From: Anolis sagrei
Taxonomy: Eukaryota > Chordata > Lepidosauria > Squamata > Anolidae
Direction of reading: 5' to 3'
Length of the DNA: 64,000 bases
NCBI RefSeq assembly: GCF_037176765.1
Contig: NC_090026.1
Coordinates: 134,003,252-134,067,251, forward strand
Shown here: one piece after another, positions 11,431 to 20,400 of the stretch
Position numbering within the stretch: position 1 is the stretch's first letter
Layout of the letters: the number at the start of each line of letters is the position of its first letter
Translations under genes and position numbers: made by a program
Notes under the pieces: model-generated
Seen by the model: only the letters and a program-made list of their open reading frames with translations
The model's database searches: none
What the model was told of the DNA's origin: nothing

Positions 11431-14400
11431 TTTGAACTCAAAGTTCTGACCCTGCAATCCTGATCCATCCTAAGCCAATCCCAGCTCATCACAGGTACGT
11501 TTCTGCTGGTTATGAAGTTTACTCCTGGGACTCTACTATATTTATGGTGGAATCACCCCAAGTCAGGGTTATTTATGAGCCTAACCGCTCAGATTCCCCA
11601 ACAGGAACAAGAAGTGACAGGAACACCCCCCTCCCTCCCTCTCTCTCCGCACCTGCTGCTTCCCGGTGAGTCCATAGCGGCCGATGACCTTCCTCATCTC
11701 CTCCTTCTCCTTGATCTCCGGGTAGCACTTCATCATGTACTCCAGCGGGGAGAGGTCTAGATCCAGCTGCTCTTGCAAGTGCTGTGGGGCAGAGCAAGCG
11801 AGGGTGAGCCTGCAAACAGAGGTCTGGGCCCCATTTCAGCCCTTTGGCAGAGCCACCTGGCCCACCCACGCAACACATCCCTGTGACCCCACGTACCTGG
11901 TGGTACCTGCCGATCTTGACGTGTGAGTGCTTGCGGATCATGCCATCTGTGGGTAGGAGCTGGGAGGGGAAGAGGTAGACTGGTCAAGCGCTGTCCCATT
12001 GCTCTCCCAGACCAGGATTTGGGACACACACAGACACACAAGGACATACCTCTCCCGTGAGGAGTTTCAGGAGCGTGGACTTCCCTGCGCCGTTGGGCCC
12101 CACCAAGGCCACCCGCGTGTCCAGGTCGATCCCAAACTCCAAGTTGTTGTAAATCCAAGGCTTAGCCCCCCAAAAAGAACGAAGGCGGTAAGTACATGAC
12201 CCTGGCCCTCACCCAGCCCCCACCCCCCCGGTTCCCGCCCTTCCGCTCACCCCGTCTTTGGAGTATTTGAAGCTCACATTCTGCACCATGATGACCGGAG
12301 GAGGGATCTTGCCACAGGCCGGGAAGCAGAAGGAGAGGGTCTGTGGGGGAGGAGGAGGAGGGTCTGGTCAAGCTCTGGCTGAGAACGCCCCCACCCCACA
12401 AAGGAACCCCCCCCACCTCCCTGCTCAGGGCCTGACCTTGTCCGTAATGACCCTCTCGGTCAGCCCTGAGGCCATCATCTTCTGGAGGGTCTTCTCTTTG
12501 CTCTGAGCCTGGCGGGCCAGCTTGGCACTTCCGTGGCCAAAGCGGGCAATGTAGTTCTGCAGCGGAAGCAAGGGGAGGGGTCAGCAGGGGAGGAGTGACA
12601 GGGAAAGGAGAGATAGCCCCCCACCCACAACCAGGAAGGGGAAGGGGAGGGGCACCTTCATGTGGGCGATCTGGTCCTGCTCCCAGTGGAAGCGCTTCAT
12701 CTGGTTCTCCTCCAGCTCCAGCCGGGTCTTGACGTACTGGTCGTAGTTGCCCTGCAGGACAGGCGGACGCGAGGAAGGAAGGGAGGCAGGGTTGGGCCAG
12801 TGGGCTTCATAACCAAAGACCCTCCCCATAAATGCACAGTGAGGCAAACCCCTGTGTGAGAGAAGCTTCAGTGGAAGGAGCCCCAGGTGACCTATTAGCA
12901 GCAGCGTGACCCAGCACAAGGGGCCCAAAGTGACCAAAAGAACACAAACACAGAGACCACCAATATCTCTTCTTTTGGAGACCTTTCTTTGTAGTAAATT
13001 AATATATTTGCACTATTTACAAGAACAAGGTTTCCACAACACAAATAAAGTTTTTTATACTTTCTTCTTTGCTTCCATGCTAGGATTCTTCCTCATGCTT
13101 CGCTCTCACAGAGGCTCCTCTCACACAGAAATTACACAGAATCTTCACATGGTAGCTTTACAAACGAGGCCTTTAACCTGGGGCTTCTTTCACTGAAGCT
13201 TTTCTCACACAGTGGTTTACCTCACTCTCTTCAGGATGACATTAGCTGTGGCCCACTGACTCTAACAGGCTTCGGCCTACTCGCTCTTTGAGTGCTTGAC
13301 TCACATTTTTGTAATCAGATAACCAAAGACCCTCCCCATAAATGCACAGTGAGGTAAACCTCTGTGTGAGAGGAGCCCCAGGTGACTTATTAGCAGCAGC
13401 GTGACCCAGCATCAGAGGCCCAAAGTGACCAAAAGAACACAAACGCACAGACCAACGTTCTCTCTTCTTTTGGAGACTTTTCTTTGTAGTAAAATAATAT
13501 ATTAACACTGTTTACAAGAACTAGGTTTCCACAACACAAATAAAGTCTTTCATACTTCCTTCTTTGCTTCCACGCTGGGCTTCTTCCTCATGCTTCACTC
13601 TCACAGAGGCTCCTCTCACACCGAAATTACACAGAATCTTCACATGGTAGCTTTACACACAAGGCCTTTAACCGGGGGCTTCTTTCGCTGAAGCTTTTCT
13701 CACACAGTGGTTTACCTCACTCTCTTCAGGATGACATTAGCTGTGGCCCACTGACTCTAACAGGCTTCAGCCTACTCACTCTTTGAGTGCTTGACTCACA
13801 TTTTTGTAATCAGATAACCAAAGACCCTCCCCATAAATGCACAGTGAGGTACACCTGTGTGAGAGAAGCCCCAGGTGACTTCTTAGCAGCAGCGTGACCC
13901 AGCACCAGAGGCCCAAAGTGACCAAAACAACAAAAACGCACAGACCAACGTTCTCTCTTCTTTTGGAGACTTTTCTTTGTAGTAAACTAATATATTAGCA
14001 CTATTTACAAGAACAAGGTTTCCACGACACAAATAAAGTCTTTCATACTTCCTTCTTTGCTTCCACGCTGGGAGTCTTCCTCATGCTTCGCTCTCACAGA
14101 GGCTCCTCTCACACCGAAATTACACAGAAGTTTCGCATCGTAGCTTTACACAAAATGCCTTTAGCCTGGGGCTTCTTTCAATTAAGCTTCTCTCACACAG
14201 AGGTTTACCTCACTCTCCTCAGGACGACACTAGCTTTGGCCCACTGACTCTAACAGGGTTTGACTCTCACAGAGCCTCCTCTCATACTAAAATTACACAG
14301 AAGCTTCACACTGTAGCTTTACACACGAGGCCTTTAACCTGGGGCTTCTTTCGCTGGAGCTTCTCTCACACAGAGGTTTACCTTACTCCCCTTAGGAGGA

Positions 14401-17400
14401 TACTAGTATTGGCCCACTGACTCTAACAGGGTTTGACTCTGACAGAGGCTCCTCTCACACCAAAATTACACAGAAGCTTCACATCGTAGCTTTACACATG
14501 AAGCCTTTAACCTGGGGCTTCTTTTGCTGAAGCTTCTCTCACACTGAGGTTTACCTCACTCTCCTTAGGACGACACTAGCTTTGGCCCACTGACTCTAAC
14601 AGGGTTTGACTCTCACAGAGCCTCCTCTCATACTAAAATTACACAGAAGCTTCACACTGTAGCTTTACACACGAGGCCTTTAACCTGGGGCTTCTTTTGC
14701 TGAAGCTTCTCTCACACTGAGGTTTACCTCACTCTCCTCAGGACGATGCTAGCTTTGGCCCACTAACAGAGTTTGACTCTGACAGAGCCTCCTCTCATAC
14801 TAAAATTACACAGAAGCGTCATACTGCAGCTTTACACACGAGGCCTTTAACATGGGGCTTCTTTCACTGAAGTTTCTCTCCCACAGAGGTTTACCTCACT
14901 CTCCTTTCGCTCACCGACTCTAACAGGCTTCGGCCTACTCTTTGAGTGCTTGACTCACATTTTTGTAATCAGATATACCTAGTTACTTTTTAACATTTCC
15001 GATAGGCAGGCGTTCAGTGCAGGGCCCCCTGGGGTGCCACCCCTCAATCACCCTCCCTCCTGAAAACAAGTCCCAAATCCAACGCTTGAGGGGAGGGGGA
15101 GGGCCTCACCGTGTAGTACTTGAGCTTGCGGTTGTGCATGTGGATGATGTTGGTGCAGACGCCGTTGAGGAAGTCCTGGGAGTGGGAGATGAGCACCAGG
15201 ATGCGCTTGAACCTGCAAGGGTAAAAGGAGAGGGGCTGTGAGTGGCAGGTGGTGGCGCTGAGGAGAGCCCATCCCCCACAATGGCCCCTCCCCACACTCA
15301 CGTCTTGAGCTCCTCCTCCAACCAGACGCAGGCGTCCAGGTCCAGGTGGTTGGTGGGCTCGTCCAGGAGCAGCATGAAGGGCCGGATGAAGAGGGCCCTG
15401 AGGAGAAGGAGGGGCGGGGTCAGGGGCGGAGCCAAGAGCCAGGTAGGAGCCCCCACCCCATGCCTGCTCCGCCCTGGACCCACCTGGCCAGGGCCACCCG
15501 CATGCGCCAGCCACCGCTGAAGTCCTTGAGCTTCTTGCGCTGCATGAGGGGGGAGAAGCCCAGGCCGTGCAGGATCCGCGAGGCACGCATCTCCGCCTTG
15601 TCCGCGTCCAGCTCTTCCAGCCGCTCGTACAGCTCCAGAAGCTTCTCACACTCGGCTTTGGGGAGGGAGGGAGGGGGGAGGAAGGAAGGAAGTCAGTGGC
15701 AGGAGGATCCCCTTCCCTCCTGCGTTTGCAAGAGGACCGTCCCCTGCCCCTTCCCCAGCCCAGCCCAACCAGTCACCGTAATAACATTATTCTTATATTG
15801 TTTATTTATTTATTTACACAATTTCTCAGCCCCGAGCGGGGACTCAGGGCAGCTAACACAATTTGATGCCACAATATCAACAACAACAATATAAAATCAT
15901 AATACATAGCAGATTATAAACAGTAACATTAATTATAATGACATGATCACATTATACCCTGCCACCATCTGACCGAAGGGACTCAGGGCAGCTTAGATGG
16001 GACCAAATGTCCATAAGACAATCATGCAAACAATCCATCAAAACAAAAACACACAACTGATATAAAAACATGTTCAGATAGGCCATTTGTCCAGTTGAAA
16101 TAAAATTAAACCGCCTCGAGTCGCCTCCCGGCTGAGAGGGGCGGTATACAAATATAGTAAACAACTAAATAAATAAACACAAAACTAAAACATTAACATT
16201 GCAACTCCATCCAAACAATGCTCAGAATCCAAGAACCAGGGATCCCAAAATGGGCATAATTATTTTTTTATAATATTTATAAAATAGATAATATTATTAT
16301 AATTACCATAATAACATTATTCTTATATTATTTATTTATTTGCACCATTTCTACCCCGCCCTTCTCACTCCCGAGGGGGGACTCGGGGCAGCTAACACAA
16401 TTTGATGCCACAATATCAATAACAACAATGTAAAATCATAATACATAGCATATTATAAACAGTAACATTAATTATAATGACATGATCACATAAACCCCTG
16501 CCACCATCTGACCGAAGGGACTCAGGGCAGCTTAGATGGGACCAAATGTCCACAAGACAATAATGCAAACAATCCATCCAAACAAAAAACACAACTGATA
16601 TAAAAACATGTTCAGATAGGCCATTTGTCCAGTTGAAATAAAATTAAACCGCCTCAAGTCACCTCCGGGCTGAGAGGGGCAGTATACAAATATAGTAAAC
16701 AACTAAATAAATAAACACAAAACTATAAAACATTAGCATTCAAACTCTATCCATACAATGCTCAGAATCCAAGAACCAGGGATCCCAAAATGGGCATAAT
16801 TATTTTTTTATAATATTTATAAAATAGATTATATTATTATAATCATCATAATAACATTATTCTTATATTATTTATTTATTTATTTATTTGCACCATTTCT
16901 ACCCCGCCCTTCTCACCCCCGAGGGGGGACTCGGGGCAGCTAACACAATTCGATGCCACAATATCAATAACAACAATGTAAAATCATAATACATAGCAGA
17001 TTAAAAACAGTAACCTTAATTATAATCACATAATATCCTGCCACCATCTGACCAAAGGGACTCGGGGCGGCTTAGATGGAACCAAATGTCCAGAAGACAA
17101 CAAGCAACCCATCAAAACAAAAAACCTCATGCAAAGCAGTCGGCTAAAGATGGTGGGAGGGGCTGCAGACCATGTGGCCAGATCTGGGATTGTTTGGGAC
17201 TCAGACTCCATTTTTGAAGCAGTACAATTTAGATGCCAGTAGAACAATATACTTTTAGAAGTCAGGAGGAGCAGAATGCTTTAGACTATACAGAGACGCT
17301 ATTAGACTCTCAGGCTAGAGAGATGCTTTAGACCAGCATTTCTCAACCTGGGGGTTGGGACCCCTGGGGGGTCGCAAGGGGATGTCCGAGGGGTCACCAA

Positions 17401-20400
17401 GGACCATTAGAAAACACCGTATTTTCTGTTGGTCATGGGGATTCTGTGTTGGAAGTCTGGCCCTATTGTATCATTAGTGGAGTTCAGTTTCTATACATCC
17501 CAGAAACTACAACTCCCAAATAGCAAGGTCTATTTCCCCTAAACTCCACAAGTGTTCACATTTGGGCATATTGAGTATTCCTGTCAAGTTTGGTCCAGAT
17601 CCATCATTGTTTGAGTCCATAGTGCTCTCTGGATGTAGGTGAACTACAACTCCCAAACTCAAGGCCAATGCTCACCAAACCCTTCCTCACTACCTCTGGG
17701 GATGTTTGCCATAGATGCAGGCGAAACGTCAGGAGAGAATGCCTCTAGAACATGGCCATAGAGCCCGAAAAAACCTACAACATGCCCAGACAGCAAACTA
17801 CAGGGCCGGGAATTGAGTGGGGTAAAGGGAGCGGAGTCCTATTTGGCGATCGAGGGACTCACCATCCTCGTGGGCCAGGCGTTCGGCCTCCTGCTCCAGC
17901 ATGGCCCTCTCCGTGTCCACCTCCATCACGCACTGCAGGGGCGTCTTCTCGCTGGGGGGCATCTCCCGGGTCAAGTGGTAGATGTCGATGTGCTCCGGGA
18001 TGGGCACCTCCCGCTTCCCAATGGCCGACAGCAGCATGGATTTCCCTGCGGGCGGAGCAAGGCACGGTTCACAGGCGGAACATCCGACCTCTGGACACAA
18101 ACCCAGACTGGGAGACGTATGTACGAAACGCAAGCGTTGTGGCAAAAACCCTTCTGTTTTTCTTTGTGTAAGTATTAGGCATGTGCAATCCATGGTTCTA
18201 AAGTACTTGCAACACTAGGGGGCGCTGGTGATTTGCTTCTAAAGTGTTTCTAAAGATCTGGGGGTGAAAATTTCAGAACTCTAGCAAAACTTTGAACATT
18301 TCATTATAAATGGCAATTCTTAATTGGTTCTGTCATAAAAATTGCTGTTGACAAAATAATAATGAAATTTTGAAAGTTTTGCTAGCATTCTGAAATTTTC
18401 ACCACCAGAACTTTAGAAACACAGTATATTAAGACTACTTTTTAACCCAAGGAAATCTTCTCAAAAGTCAGGGGTCACCTTATGCATGGGAGTTGTCTTA
18501 ACTCTATATTTTAACTGGAAAAGTTGGGGGTGGTCTTATATGCTCAGTCGTCTTATATGCCGGAATATACGGTACTTTAGAAGCAAAGCACCAGCTTTAG
18601 TAACGCTTTGGAATCAAAGCACCAGTTCCCCCTAGTTTTGTAAGTACTTTAGAACCATGGGTCGCACATGCCTAGTAAGTATATTACAAGCTAAAAACCC
18701 ACTAATTGCTTGCTTTGAAATCAATTATTTTATTATTTTACAGTATTTGTTGTGACTCAGCTGGAACCACAGACTGATAGTGTTGTGACTCAGATGAGAT
18801 CTCAGAGCGACTCTGACGAGGATGATGGGATTCGGGTTCACCATCAGGTTCAAAATATTCGTGTTGTAGACAATGAGGAACAGGGTGTGCAAGTTCAGTT
18901 TCCCACAGCAGGGAAGGATGTTTTTGATACTGAAACTAGCCAGGTGCAAATGGACTCAGAAAAGTCTAATTGTGACTCAGACACAATTAGAGCATACCTG
19001 GAATATTGTGTCCAATTCTGGGCACCACAATTCAAGAGAGATATTGACAAGCTGGAAAGTGTCCAGAGGAGGGCGACTAAAATGATCAAGGGTCTGGAGA
19101 ACAAGCCCTATGAGGAGTGGCTTAAGGGGCTGGGTATGTTTATCCCAAAGAAGAGAAGTCTGAGAGGAGATATGATAGCCATGTATAATAAATATGTGAG
19201 AGGAAGCCACAGGGAGGAGGAGGGAGCAAGCTTGTTTTCTGCTTCCCTGGAGACTAGGACGCAATGGAGCCATGGCTTCAAACTACAAGAGAGGCGGTTC
19301 TACCTGAACATGAGGAAGAACTTCCTGACTGTGAGAGCCGTTCAGCATTGGAACTCTCTGCCTCGGAGGGAGTGTGGTGGAGGCTCCTTCTTTGGAAGCT
19401 TTTAAGCAGAGGCTGGGTGGCCATCTGTCAGGGGTGCTTTGAATGCAATATTCCTGCTTCTTGGCAGAATGGGGTTGGACTGGATGATGGCCTAGGAGGT
19501 CTCTTCCAACTCTAGGAGTCTAGGATTCTATCTAAAATTCCAAGGAGGACAGTTCTCAGCCTGATAACAAGCAAGAAGGCAACCAGGCTGACACTAAAGA
19601 GCAGCCTGACCTTGAGGAAACGGGAACCTTAGATTGGGCTGACCGTTTGGAAGGAGTGTGAGAATAGCTAACAAGAAGGAGGCAAGAGGCCACAGAAATG
19701 CTTTGCAAAGGGTATTAAGCAGTGCATTTGAAAACAAACCTTTGTCAGAGCAACTTTTCACTCAACCAAGCAGCTTGGGCTCGTTTGCCTGGATTATCTC
19801 GTAGTTCTTGTGTCCGTGGCCAGGGGACTTTGTCATGTTCTCATGGGGTTTTGTGTTGTTGGTGCCTCGTGGAATCATGCTTCATAGTTCTATGTTATAT
19901 TGATCTCTTGGAACATCACTTGCTTTTCAGAACTTTTTATCTTTTAATTTTAATTTTACATTTGGCCTTCCCACTGTTTTTAATTGTGTGTTGTCTTATT
20001 GATAATGTTGTATATTTTATTGTCTATTTTTTTATTGCTTGTATTGTTGTTATTATTGCTTGTATTGTTGTATTTGGGCTCGGCCTCATGTAAGCCGCAC
20101 CATTTCCCTTGGGGAGATGGTAGCGGGGTACAAATAAAATGTTATTATTATTATTATTATTATTATTAATTTTCAATACACTACAAAGGCCGTGTGCAGT
20201 TTGGTGATTTCAGCAAGATGAATCTACTCTGAGGTGCAACAGTATTTATAATCTGCTTTTCTCACCCCGAAGGGGACTCAGGACGGATCACAGAACACAT
20301 CTACAGCAAATATTCAGTGTTGATTATAACAATGACAAGAGAGACAACAGATAGAGTTGTATAGGCTTTCCCATATTTTGGCATCTTTGGAGGCTGTGCT

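Noticed and set aside
12809-14985. Tandem array considered as CRISPR-like
   Set aside because: Units are hundreds of bases long with no unique spacers, in a vertebrate intron. It is ordinary satellite-type DNA.
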